Part shown: one piece after another, positions 53,288 to 63,030 of the stretch
Numbering within the stretch: the stretch's first letter is position 1
Layout of the letters: each line of letters starts with the position of its first letter
From: Desulfovibrio sp. Marseille-P6017
GTDB lineage: Bacteria; Bacillota_A; Clostridia; Peptostreptococcales; Peptostreptococcaceae
DNA: 64,000 nucleotides
NCBI GenBank assembly: GCA_900604495.1
Contig: UWOR01000003.1
Location: 186,001-250,000, forward strand
Direction of reading: 5' to 3'
Translations under genes and position numbers: made by a program
Notes under the pieces: generated by a model
Seen by the model: the letters and a program-made list of their open reading frames with translations, nothing else
Database searches by the model: none
Told to the model about the DNA's origin: nothing

Positions 53288-56200
53288 ATGAAAAAGAAAT
53301 TAGCATCAATATTAGCTATATCTATAATAGCTACAAATACTACGCCTACAATTAATGTTTTTGCAGATGAGATTGTAAGAAACAAGGCAACAAGTATAGA
53401 AAAAGAAGTAAACAAAAATATGACGGTGGAGACTTTCAAAATAAAGAATTATGAAAACTTCGCTAGATATAATGATTCTTACAAGGTAAATATAAAATCT
53501 ATAACGAACAATGGGGGTAAGTACAATCAAAGTATTATAACTAATGCTATAGATGGTAAACTAGAAACTCACTGGGAAACAGGAAGAGAAAATAAAGCTG
53601 ACTTTAAAAATGAGGTAGAATTTGAATTTGAAAACATTGAAAAAATAAACCGATTAGCTTATGCTACTAGACAAGATGGAGCAAGACCTAAGGGATATCC
53701 GAAGGTTGCACAAATATTAGTTACAGATTCTGATGAATCAGAATATACGTTAGTAGGTGAAGTTGCAAGTAATAGGGTAACCGGAGACATGGTTGAATTT
53801 AAATTTGATACAGTAGAAGCTAAGAAAGTTAAATTTATATTCTCTGATGCTCATGATGGTTGGGCAAGTGCTTCTGAGTTTTGGTTTTATAAAGAAGATA
53901 AAATTTTAGATAAAATGGAAAACATTTTTACAAATGACGATATGAATGAAGTTAATCCAGAGTTTACTAATTTAGAATCTCTTAAATCTTTAGAGAAAGA
54001 AGCTAAAAATCATCCATTCTATACAAACTTCAAGGAAGATATATATAATGCTATAACCATATTAGAAGGTGAAAAATTAGAAAGTACTTTAGCTAAAGTA
54101 TCTAAATTAACTGCATATGGTACAGAATATCAAGATGATTATAATGAAAAATTTATGATACCAACAAGTAAAATAACAAAAGTAGAAGCTAATGGGGGAA
54201 TATATCCAGGAACTAAATATGAATATATGTTTGATGGAGATCCTAATACACATTGGGAAACTAACAAAAGCAATAGCATGGATTTTACAAATGAAATAAC
54301 ACTAACTTTAGATGAAGCGCAAATTATAGATAGATTAGCTTATAAAGCAAGAAGTTCAAATAATAAGGGGTTCCCTACAAAATTTGAAATACAAGTTTCA
54401 GAAACATCTAAAGGAGAAACATTCCAGACAATAGCAACTGGAGAAGCTAAGGTAACAAGTGATATGGTTGAATTTAAGTTTGCTCCTACTAAAGCTAAAA
54501 GGGTTAAATTAGTATTTAATCAATGTAACACTGGTAGAGCCTTTGCTTCAGAAATTAGATTATACAAGAAAGATGAATTAAGTGAAAAGTACTCTACATT
54601 ATTTACAAATGACAAGAAAAATGAAATTAGTAGTGAGTTTAATTCTATAGATAAACTAGGAAATTTTGCTAAGGAATTAGAACAACATCCTTTATATAAT
54701 TTATATAAAGAAGGTATAAATGATGCTAGATTAATACTTGAAAATAAGAAGGTTACATATGTAGATGCAAGAGTATCAAAATTTAAAGCCTTTGGTTCAC
54801 CAGAGTTAGCAGAGTATGACAAAGCTTATAAAATAGATAATAGTCGTATAGTAAATATAACTACTAACGGAGGTCACTATTCTAATGAAGTAATAGCAAG
54901 AGCAATAGATGGTAATATTGAAACTTCTTGGCATTCAAGTAAAACAAATAATGAAAACCACATTAATGAAGTTACAATGACATTAGACCAACTAGAAACT
55001 ATAGATAAGATAATTTACACTTCACCTAGAGCTAGAGGATTTGCAGAAGAATTTGACATATATGTATCTAAAACTTTAGAAGGTGAAACTTTCGAGAAGG
55101 TTACAAGTGGTAGATCAAGTAGAACAAATGATTCAGTTTCTATAAAGTTTAATCCAACAGAAGCTAGAAGAGTTAAATTTTTATATACTAAAGCTTATGA
55201 AAATTTTGCACTAGCTTATGAGTTCGGTTTATACAAACAAGATCCAATTATAGATAAAATGGATAACTTATTTATAGATGAAACTATGAGCAAAGTAAGT
55301 GAAGAATTTGCTAATATAGAAGCTTTAAATAGATTAGAAGATGAAGTTAAAGTACATCCATTCTACGAAGACTTTAGAGAAGATATAGAAAATGCTAAAG
55401 CCTTAGTTGAACAAGGTGAAATTGAAGCAACTGTAAGTAAAACTAAAAAGTTCAACCATTATAACAACAAAGAGTATATGGAACAGTACGCTATAAAGAG
55501 AGAAAACATAAAGAAAATATCTAACAACGGTGGACAATGGTCTACTATGAAAATAGATAATGCAATAGATGGTGATTTAGATACATATTGGGAAACTAAT
55601 ACGTCTAATAAAGAAGATTGGAAAAATGAAGTTACTGTAGAGTTTATAAATCCAATAACTATAGATAAATTAGTTTATGGTGCGAGAAAATCTGACAGAA
55701 AAGGTTTTTTAGAGGAATTTGAAATTTATGCTTCTACTACAACTAAAGGAGATAACTTTAAATTAGTATCTACTGCAAAATCAGATAAAACTACTGGTTT
55801 AGTTGAAGCAAAATTTGAGCCTACTAAATTCCAAAGATTAAGAATAAAAGTAACTAAAGGAGATCAAAACTGGGCTACTTTAAATGAATTAATTTTCTTA
55901 AAAGAAGATTCCATAGCAGATAAAGTTTATAACATGTTTATAAATGATTTAATGAATGAATTAGTTGATGACTATGACACAATAGAAGAAATAGAAAGTT
56001 TAGAGAGAGAAGTTAGTACACATTCATTAAAAGAAGAATTGATGGAATATATAAAAAGAGCTAAAGAGATAGTTAAAAATCCTGAACAAGCTAAAGAATA
56101 TGTGTACGAATTAGAATCTAGAGGGGACTCTATAAAAGAATCTCAAAAAAGACAAATGTGGAATTTCCAAGACTGGCAACCAACAGGTTTAGCTGTTAAA

Positions 56201-59200
56201 TCAGGTCAACAAATAACTGTTTATGTAGATTCAGAACCAGGAACACCTACTCCAAGATTAGTGTTTAAGCAAATGGATTCTCAACATAATGGTAATGTTA
56301 ATTTAAACTTATCTCCTGGTAAGAATGTTATAACAATACCGGAACTTGATTCTAATGAGTTAAGACCAAATGTAGCCAAAGCCGGTGTATTATACACTGT
56401 TAATCCTTATACAAAAGATCAACAAATAAGGAATCCTAAGATAAAAATAGAAGGTGCTTTCGAATATCCTGCTTTTGTATTAGGACAAGATGATGATGAA
56501 GTTATAATGAAAGAACTAGAAAAATATACTGATAAGTTAAAAGAAGATCCTACATTGCCAGATGTATTTGAAGTATTTAGTAAAAAGAACTTAGTAAATA
56601 CTAGAGCTACATATGCCCTAGATTGGTATAAAAAGAATAATTTACTTCCTAGTTATACTGCAAATAAAGTAGATGAAATATTAGCGGAATCAATGAAATT
56701 CTGGGGATTTGATGGTTCTAATGAAGTAAACTCTGACTATAATTATAGATATGTATCTATGTTAAAGTGGTTAGATAACGGTGGATTTATGAATGCAGGA
56801 AATGGTATAACAGGTTACAACCAAAATGAACAAGGAGCAGTTTTAGGATATAACACTGGTTGGGGATTAATGCACGAATTAGGACATAACATGGATACTG
56901 CAAAAATGAGTGTAGTAGAAGTTACTAACAATATGCTACCGTTACACTTTGAAGTATTAGAAGGGAAGGTAAGTAGATTTACACAACAAAATCAATACAA
57001 AAATAACATATTCCCTAAAGTAACCAAGGCAGATTATTCAGAGAATATTTGGTATCCAGAAAATGATTATACTAATTTACAGCATATAGCTCCATTATGG
57101 CAATTACAGTTATATGATGAAACATTCTGGCCTAGATTACAACAGGAGTTTAGAGAGAATCCTTCATTAGGTGGAGGCAACTGGGATAATAAACATCAAG
57201 CTTGGGCAGTTGCTGCATCTAATGTAATGCAAATGGATTTAACTGAACATTTCGCTAGACATGGTTTTAGTGTAACTAAAGAAACAGAAGAACATATGAA
57301 GCAATATCCAAAGCCAGATGGAAAAATATGGTATATGAATGATAACAAATACTTAAAAGATGGTGAAACATTTAATGAAGACTTTGACTTAAAATTACAT
57401 ACAAAAATAAATAAAGAAAATATAACTTTAACTATGGAGCTAGATAAAGAAAATAATAAAAGTCTTTTAGGGTATGAAATATATAGAGATGGAAAATTAA
57501 TAGGATTTACTAATACAGAAACTTATGTAGATAAAGAAGCTAATATAGGAACTAATCATAATTATGAAGTTGTTGCTTTTAGTAATGACTTAAATGTTGC
57601 AGAAGGTGTAACTGTTAAATCACATCAACCTAAGTTAGATGTTCAAAAGGATATAGTTATAGAACTTAATAAAGATTTTAATGCTCTAGATTATGTAGAA
57701 GCCTTTGATTACGAAGGTAACAAACTTAATAATATAACGGTAGAGCATAATGTGGATACGTCTAGAAAAGGTGAATATGAAGTAACTTATAAAATAACTC
57801 AAGATGGTGCTACTTTAACTGACACTACTACAGTAACAGTAGTAAGTGATTTTACTTACTTAACTGATTTAAAACACGAAGATGTTAAGGTTGGTTGGGG
57901 ATCTCCTAAATTCAATAAGGATATATATGGTAGAGTAAATGGAATATCTAAAAAATTCCAAAAAGGTATAGGACTTCATGCAAATGGTTATGTAGTATAT
58001 AACTTAGGTGAACATAATTATGATACTTTAGATATTAAACTGGGCACAGACTCTAGTAAAGCAGACAGTAGAACAACTTTAGACTTTAAGATAATAGGTG
58101 ATGGAAAAGTTTTAGCAAAAACGGACATAAAGAGATATACTGATGATTTAGAGCATATTAAATTAAATATAGCAGATGTTAAGGAACTTAGAATAGAAGT
58201 GAGTATAGCAGGCGATAGTGATGCTAATGATCATGGCATAATAGTTGAACCTAAGTTAATAGGAAATAACTCTAAACCAGTGATAAATATAGATGAATCT
58301 CAATCAATAAAAGTAGGAGATACTTTAGAGAATGTAATAGGCAATATTGAAGCCACGGATAAAGAAGACGGAAACTTAACTAAAAACGTTAAGATAAGTG
58401 GACAAGATAAAGTTAACACGAATAGAGTAGGTATATATCCTATAACATATACAGTAGAAGATTCAGATGGAAATATTACAGTAGCTACTAGAAATATAAA
58501 AGTAGTTAATATGGATGATTTCACTTATCTAAGTGATTATAATTGGAAAAGTCAATCTAATAACTATACACAAGCTAAAAAAGATGTAGCTATAAGTGGT
58601 AGAAAGTTAACACTTACAGGTGAAAATAACGAAGCAGTTGAGTATGAGAAAGGTCTAGGAATGCATTCAACAAGTACAGTTATATATGACTTAACTGATA
58701 AAAATGCAGACATATTTAGTACTTATATAGGTGTAGATAGAGCAATGTATAATTCCGTAGGTCAAGTACAGTTTGAAATATATGTTGATGGTAAGTTAGC
58801 TTATGATAGTGGCATAATTAGAGCTAAAGATAAGCAAAAATATATAGAAGTAAATTTAGCAGATGCTAAAGAATTAAAGTTAGTAGTTAAAGATGGCGGT
58901 AATGGAAATGGTTCAGACCATGCAACTTTTGGTGACGCTAAATTACACTTTGTAAATACATCAAGAGTAGATAAAACTGAATTAACTAATTTAGTAAATG
59001 ATGCTAAAAATTTAAATGAAGATAATTATTTAGAAGAATCTTTTAATGCAATGCAAATAGTTTTAGTTAAAGCAGAGCGAGTTTTAGAAGATAATAGTGC
59101 AAGTCAAGAGGATGTAGATAATGTATCATCAGAACTAAAAGAATCTATTAAAGAATTAACAGAAATAAACTTAGATGAGGTTGTAAATATACCAGATAAG

Positions 59201-59686
59201 TATTTAGCTAAATCTTTATCTAATGCTTTAGGTAAGTCTGAAGGATTTACTGTTGGTGATATGAGAAGCTTGACGGAATTAAGTTTAAGTGGTGTTACTA
59301 ACTTAGAAGGTTTACAATATGCTAATAATTTAGTAAGTATAGAATCAGAGTATAATGAGATTAAAGATCTTAGACCATTAGCAAAGTTAAAGAATTTAGA
59401 AAAAGCTAATTTTAAAAATCAATTTGTGTCAGTTGGTGAATTAAGTGTAGTTGATGGAAGTGTTACAGTTAATACAGAAGCTTACAACAGAGCAGGAAAG
59501 AATGTAGCTACAAAAGTTGTATTAGTAGACCGTAATGGTAATGTGTTAAAAGAAGAAGCTGTCAATAATGCTGCAGAAATTAGCTTAGATGTTTCTAGTT
59601 TAGAAAGAGGAATATATGGAGTTCATGTTTCATATGAAGATGATGAAATAAGTGGTATATTAATGAATATAGCTACAATTAAATAA
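53288..59686 (+). CDS. Secreted M60-family metalloprotease with discoidin, NPCBM and FIVAR domains
   Basis: A 2132-residue secreted protein with a signal peptide (residues 1-26). Four F5/8-type C (discoidin-like) modules, each with a helical linker, span about 58-900 in roughly 220-residue repeats. The M60 (enhancin/SslE/ZmpB-like) domain has HELGH at 1196-1200, with Glu 1211 in EVTNN as third zinc ligand. A fibronectin-like segment, a Big-type domain, two NPCBM domains (about 1520 and 1743), a FIVAR domain (about 1896-1957) and a leucine-repeat-like C-terminus follow. No LPXTG anchor is seen. M60 proteases attack mucin-type glycoproteins, and the sugar-binding modules fit host-glycan attachment. 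The upstream c-di-GMP riboswitch likely lowers expression when c-di-GMP is high. Confidence 0.92.
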   Translation: MKKKLASILAISIIATNTTPTINVFADEIVRNKATSIEKEVNKNMTVETFKIKNYENFARYNDSYKVNIKSITNNGGKYNQSIITNAIDGKLETHWETGRENKADFKNEVEFEFENIEKINRLAYATRQDGARPKGYPKVAQILVTDSDESEYTLVGEVASNRVTGDMVEFKFDTVEAKKVKFIFSDAHDGWASASEFWFYKEDKILDKMENIFTNDDMNEVNPEFTNLESLKSLEKEAKNHPFYTNFKEDIYNAITILEGEKLESTLAKVSKLTAYGTEYQDDYNEKFMIPTSKITKVEANGGIYPGTKYEYMFDGDPNTHWETNKSNSMDFTNEITLTLDEAQIIDRLAYKARSSNNKGFPTKFEIQVSETSKGETFQTIATGEAKVTSDMVEFKFAPTKAKRVKLVFNQCNTGRAFASEIRLYKKDELSEKYSTLFTNDKKNEISSEFNSIDKLGNFAKELEQHPLYNLYKEGINDARLILENKKVTYVDARVSKFKAFGSPELAEYDKAYKIDNSRIVNITTNGGHYSNEVIARAIDGNIETSWHSSKTNNENHINEVTMTLDQLETIDKIIYTSPRARGFAEEFDIYVSKTLEGETFEKVTSGRSSRTNDSVSIKFNPTEARRVKFLYTKAYENFALAYEFGLYKQDPIIDKMDNLFIDETMSKVSEEFANIEALNRLEDEVKVHPFYEDFREDIENAKALVEQGEIEATVSKTKKFNHYNNKEYMEQYAIKRENIKKISNNGGQWSTMKIDNAIDGDLDTYWETNTSNKEDWKNEVTVEFINPITIDKLVYGARKSDRKGFLEEFEIYASTTTKGDNFKLVSTAKSDKTTGLVEAKFEPTKFQRLRIKVTKGDQNWATLNELIFLKEDSIADKVYNMFINDLMNELVDDYDTIEEIESLEREVSTHSLKEELMEYIKRAKEIVKNPEQAKEYVYELESRGDSIKESQKRQMWNFQDWQPTGLAVKSGQQITVYVDSEPGTPTPRLVFKQMDSQHNGNVNLNLSPGKNVITIPELDSNELRPNVAKAGVLYTVNPYTKDQQIRNPKIKIEGAFEYPAFVLGQDDDEVIMKELEKYTDKLKEDPTLPDVFEVFSKKNLVNTRATYALDWYKKNNLLPSYTANKVDEILAESMKFWGFDGSNEVNSDYNYRYVSMLKWLDNGGFMNAGNGITGYNQNEQGAVLGYNTGWGLMHELGHNMDTAKMSVVEVTNNMLPLHFEVLEGKVSRFTQQNQYKNNIFPKVTKADYSENIWYPENDYTNLQHIAPLWQLQLYDETFWPRLQQEFRENPSLGGGNWDNKHQAWAVAASNVMQMDLTEHFARHGFSVTKETEEHMKQYPKPDGKIWYMNDNKYLKDGETFNEDFDLKLHTKINKENITLTMELDKENNKSLLGYEIYRDGKLIGFTNTETYVDKEANIGTNHNYEVVAFSNDLNVAEGVTVKSHQPKLDVQKDIVIELNKDFNALDYVEAFDYEGNKLNNITVEHNVDTSRKGEYEVTYKITQDGATLTDTTTVTVVSDFTYLTDLKHEDVKVGWGSPKFNKDIYGRVNGISKKFQKGIGLHANGYVVYNLGEHNYDTLDIKLGTDSSKADSRTTLDFKIIGDGKVLAKTDIKRYTDDLEHIKLNIADVKELRIEVSIAGDSDANDHGIIVEPKLIGNNSKPVINIDESQSIKVGDTLENVIGNIEATDKEDGNLTKNVKISGQDKVNTNRVGIYPITYTVEDSDGNITVATRNIKVVNMDDFTYLSDYNWKSQSNNYTQAKKDVAISGRKLTLTGENNEAVEYEKGLGMHSTSTVIYDLTDKNADIFSTYIGVDRAMYNSVGQVQFEIYVDGKLAYDSGIIRAKDKQKYIEVNLADAKELKLVVKDGGNGNGSDHATFGDAKLHFVNTSRVDKTELTNLVNDAKNLNEDNYLEESFNAMQIVLVKAERVLEDNSASQEDVDNVSSELKESIKELTEINLDEVVNIPDKYLAKSLSNALGKSEGFTVGDMRSLTELSLSGVTNLEGLQYANNLVSIESEYNEIKDLRPLAKLKNLEKANFKNQFVSVGELSVVDGSVTVNTEAYNRAGKNVATKVVLVDRNGNVLKEEAVNNAAEISLDVSSLERGIYGVHVSYEDDEISGILMNIATIK

Positions 59687-59695
59687 ATTTTTATA

Positions 59696-59738
59696 TAAGA
59701 GAGAGTGCTTTAAGAAATGAGGCATCCTCTCTTTTTAT
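59696..59738 (+). terminator. Terminator after the M60 protease gene
   Basis: AGAGAGAGTGCTT pairs imperfectly with AGGCATCCTCTCT and is followed by a T-run. Confidence 0.72.
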
Positions 59739-60037
59739 ATTTACGTATACTTATTTTATAAATATGTAGTTAAAATAATAAGGCTAATTTTAAGTAGGTA
59801 GTATTTTTATTTTAATTACTAGTACAACTGATGATAATTTAATTCATCAAATGCATATAATAAGCGTAAATAAACTGTATCATACAAAGAGGTAGTTAAA
59901 AATACTTAATTACAAAAATAATATATTCCTTGGATATACTTGAATTTTAGATAAAGACATACACATTTAAAAAAAAAGCTGTATAATGATTTGTGATTAC
60001 TAATACACAATTTGAACTATCATAAAGGAGCTAGGTT
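59739..60037. other. Intergenic region before the PucR gene
   Basis: About 300 bases with no gene. An AAGGAG ribosome site at about 60026 leads into the PucR gene; a possible -10 TATAAT-like box (TGTATAATG) is near 59981. No operator-like repeat was noticed. Confidence 0.5.
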
Positions 60038-61207
60038 ATGTCAATTTCAATAGAATATTTATATAAAGATATTAAAAAACATGACGTGAAGTTAATAGCA
60101 GGGGAAAGGGGCCTAAATAATAAGGTAAGATGGACACATATAGTCGAAAGTGAGGAAATAGCAAGTTTTCTTCAGGGAGAAGAGATTGTATTTACGACAG
60201 GAGTAAGTATAAATAATGATACAACATTATTAAATATAATAAAAATAACAAAAAATCAAAATGCTAGTGGAATAGTTGTAAATACAGGTAAATATATTAA
60301 GGAAATAAGTAAAGAAGTTATTGATTATTGTAATGAAAATAACTATCCTTTATTTGTTATGCCTTGGAATATAAGAATTCCTGACGTTATGAGGGATTTG
60401 ACTATAACAATACTAGAATCAGAAAGGACTTATGCAGAAATTTCAAATGCAATTAAAGATGCTATATTTCTACCAACTCATGAGGAGTTATATATACAAA
60501 CTTTAGAAAAAGTTGGATTTAAATGTGACTGGGATTATATTGTATCAATAATAGAGTTAGAAGCTAATGATGATACTATAAAGAATATTCCCAATCATGC
60601 AGAAAGAGTAAAGTCATATATAGAAGATAAATTAAGCTATATAAAAAATAACTATTTTACTGTTAATGTTGGGAAATCTGTAATTATAGTATTTTACAAT
60701 AAGACTGATTTAGAAGTAGATAAGATATTAAAAAAACTGTATGTATTGATGGATAAAGATTATAAAATGTTAAAGTTTTATGTTGGAATAGGAAAGCATA
60801 CGAATAATTTAAAAAATTTATATAGAGGATATGAAGAAGCTAAGAATGTAGCTAAAATAAATAGGTTAATTAGAAATAATAATGTACATATACGATATAG
60901 TGAAGTTGCAATTTATAGACTTTTATTAGGTATGGATAATAAAGACATAATAAAAGAATTTCATGATGAAACGATAGGAGATTTAGAAGTATATGATAAA
61001 GTCAATAATACTGACTATGTAGAATTGTTAATAAGTTATTTTGAAAATAATTGTAAGATAAATGAAACAGCTAAAAGCTTATATTTACATAGAAATACTG
61101 TAAATTATAAAATAAATAAAATAGAAGAAATTTTAGATTTAAATTTAGATGATATAGGTGATAAAAGTAAAATATATTTATCTTTAATGATACGATACTT
61201 ATTATAG
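60038..61207 (+). CDS. PucR-family transcriptional regulator
   Basis: A 389-residue regulator. The N-terminal PucR domain is seen in MSISIEYLYKDIKKHDVKLIAGERGLNNKVRWTHIVES and EIASFLQGEEIVFTTG (about residues 1-60). The C-terminal PucR-type helix-turn-helix is in NNCKINETAKSLYLHRNTVNYKINKIEEIL. Family members control purine, polyamine, amino-acid or related catabolic genes in response to a small metabolite. It lies 144 bases before an OFA-type transporter gene on the same strand and is a good candidate regulator of it; target and effector are not readable. Confidence 0.88.
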   Translation: MSISIEYLYKDIKKHDVKLIAGERGLNNKVRWTHIVESEEIASFLQGEEIVFTTGVSINNDTTLLNIIKITKNQNASGIVVNTGKYIKEISKEVIDYCNENNYPLFVMPWNIRIPDVMRDLTITILESERTYAEISNAIKDAIFLPTHEELYIQTLEKVGFKCDWDYIVSIIELEANDDTIKNIPNHAERVKSYIEDKLSYIKNNYFTVNVGKSVIIVFYNKTDLEVDKILKKLYVLMDKDYKMLKFYVGIGKHTNNLKNLYRGYEEAKNVAKINRLIRNNNVHIRYSEVAIYRLLLGMDNKDIIKEFHDETIGDLEVYDKVNNTDYVELLISYFENNCKINETAKSLYLHRNTVNYKINKIEEILDLNLDDIGDKSKIYLSLMIRYLL

Positions 61208-61351
61208 TTATAAAATATTAAACTTATATTAAATTGAAAAAAAATTACAATTGTTTAAGTGCATAAACTTTACTGTGTAAAGTAACATTGAAGACAATCT
61301 TAAATAGTGGCATTATAAATGATGTTAAAAAAATATACAAGGAGGTTCTTC

Positions 61352-62626
61352 ATGAGCAGTCAAGCACTTATAAATAATAAAAATATAAGTAATAAAAAGA
61401 AATTTTTCATGGTATTCATATGTATGTTTATGCAAGCTATTCCATTTGGTATAGCACAAAATATTCAACCATTATTTATACCTTATGTAATTAAGCAATT
61501 TGGATTCTCTTTAGCTGGGTTTTCACTTATATTTACTTTTGGAGCTATAGCTTCAGCAGCATTTTCTCCATTTTTAGGGAAACTATTTGGAAAAGTAAAT
61601 ATAAAAATTCTATTTTTAGTAGGATCGACATTATCAGCAGTTGGATTTATAGGATTTGGTTTTTCTAATAATCTAGCTCAATTTTATGCATTCTCAGCTA
61701 TACAACAAGTTGGATGTGTATTATTCTCAGGTCTTGGGGTTCCATATGTAATAAATAATTGGTTCCCTAAAGAAGGTAGAGGTAAAGCTTTAGGGATAGC
61801 ATTTTCTGGTGGATCTATAGGTAATGTATTTTTACAACAAATAACTTCTCAAATGTTATCATCAAAAGGGGCAACTTATAGTTATATCTTCTTTGGTATA
61901 GTAGCATTAGCATGTAGTTTACCAATAGTACTTTTATTTATAAGATTACCTAAAGTAGGTGAGGTAGAAGTTGTAGATAATAATGTTATAGAAGAAAATG
62001 AAACTAAAGGGTTTGAAGGTCTTGGAGCTAAAGCAGCTAGACAAAATAAATATTTCTGGTTATTCTCTGTTGGATATGCAATAATAGCAATTTCTATATC
62101 AGCATTAAGTACACAATATGCAACATATTTTACAGGAGAATTAGGATTAAGTGCAACACTGGTTGGTACTTTAGGTTCAGTATTTGCTTTATTCTGTTTA
62201 ATAGGAAATGTTGTAGGTGGAGCTTTATTTGATAAAATAGGTACATTAAAAACAATGACCATATCTATGATACTTGAATCTGTTGCTGTAATTGCATTAT
62301 TAGTTTCAGCCAAAATACATGGGTTAGCATTTTTCTTTTCAATAGCATATGGACTTAATGTTTATTCATACATGTCTGCTCCAGCATTTATGGCCACAGA
62401 TGTATTTGGTAAAAAAGAGTCTAGTGTAATTCTAGGAACTATAAGTTTATTATTTGCACTTGGATTTGCATTTGGATCTACATTATTTGGTATGGTAGTT
62501 GATAATTTTGGATTTAATACTGCATGGATATTAATGCTTGCATGTATATTTGTTGGATATGCTTTATTACTTACTTCAATAAAGAAAGTAAAAGATCAAA
62601 ATGCACAAATAGAAGCTAATATGTAA
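61352..62626 (+). CDS. MFS transporter, oxalate/formate antiporter (OFA)-like
   Basis: A 424-residue major facilitator with 12 predicted helices. FTFGAIASAAFSPFLGKLFGKVN shows the helix 2-3 loop of MFS proteins, and the layout resembles the OFA family, members of which exchange oxalate/formate or take up other small carboxylates. The hydrophilic loop EVVDNNVIEENETKGFEGLGAKAARQ divides the two halves. ATG 61352 is chosen for AAGGAGG; an ATG at 61319 would add 11 unlikely residues. Substrate is unknown; the PucR regulator upstream may control it. A terminator follows. Confidence 0.85.
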   Translation: MSSQALINNKNISNKKKFFMVFICMFMQAIPFGIAQNIQPLFIPYVIKQFGFSLAGFSLIFTFGAIASAAFSPFLGKLFGKVNIKILFLVGSTLSAVGFIGFGFSNNLAQFYAFSAIQQVGCVLFSGLGVPYVINNWFPKEGRGKALGIAFSGGSIGNVFLQQITSQMLSSKGATYSYIFFGIVALACSLPIVLLFIRLPKVGEVEVVDNNVIEENETKGFEGLGAKAARQNKYFWLFSVGYAIIAISISALSTQYATYFTGELGLSATLVGTLGSVFALFCLIGNVVGGALFDKIGTLKTMTISMILESVAVIALLVSAKIHGLAFFFSIAYGLNVYSYMSAPAFMATDVFGKKESSVILGTISLLFALGFAFGSTLFGMVVDNFGFNTAWILMLACIFVGYALLLTSIKKVKDQNAQIEANM

Positions 62627-62651
62627 TTATATAAATATTAAATAGTATATA

Positions 62652-62690
62652 AAAAACTGTCTCATATTTTATTTGAGGCAGTTTTTTTAT
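62652..62690 (+). terminator. Terminator after the MFS transporter gene
   Basis: AAAAACTGTCTCA pairs with TGAGGCAGTTTTT (one G-U pair) and is followed by T. Confidence 0.85.
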
Positions 62691-62840
62691 ATATTATTTA
62701 GTATTTTTAATATATCATTCTATTAAATTAAATAGTATAGCTATTGTAAATTTTATATAGTTTATGAATCAGTATACATATAAGCCTTATATATACAGTA
62801 TATAGATGAATTTAAGGAAGTTTTAGGAATATAAAAATTA

Positions 62841-62869
62841 TTGACAATATTAGGATAACGTTTTACAAT
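62841..62869 (+). promoter_or_regulatory. Strong promoter of the last gene
   Basis: TTGACA at 62841-62846 and TACAAT at 62864-62869 with a 17-base spacer. CGTTTTAC (62859-62866) and GTAAAACG (62885-62892) form an inverted repeat around the predicted start site, so a dimeric repressor may bind here; the right half also resembles a CcpA cre site. Confidence 0.65.
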
Positions 62870-63030
62870 TTAGATGAATGATAAGTAAAACGGTTTAATA
62901 GTTAAAATAAAACCTACTTAAATGGTATTTTATATTATATATCAGTGTTTATAAAATTAATTATTAAGCTGTAAAATTATAAAAATTCTATATTCAATGA
63001 AAGTATTTTGAAAAAGAGGGGGACATACGA

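Noticed and set aside
53312..58524. Minus-strand frames inside the M60 protease gene
   Set aside because: They are shadows of the large coding region without ribosome sites or family features.
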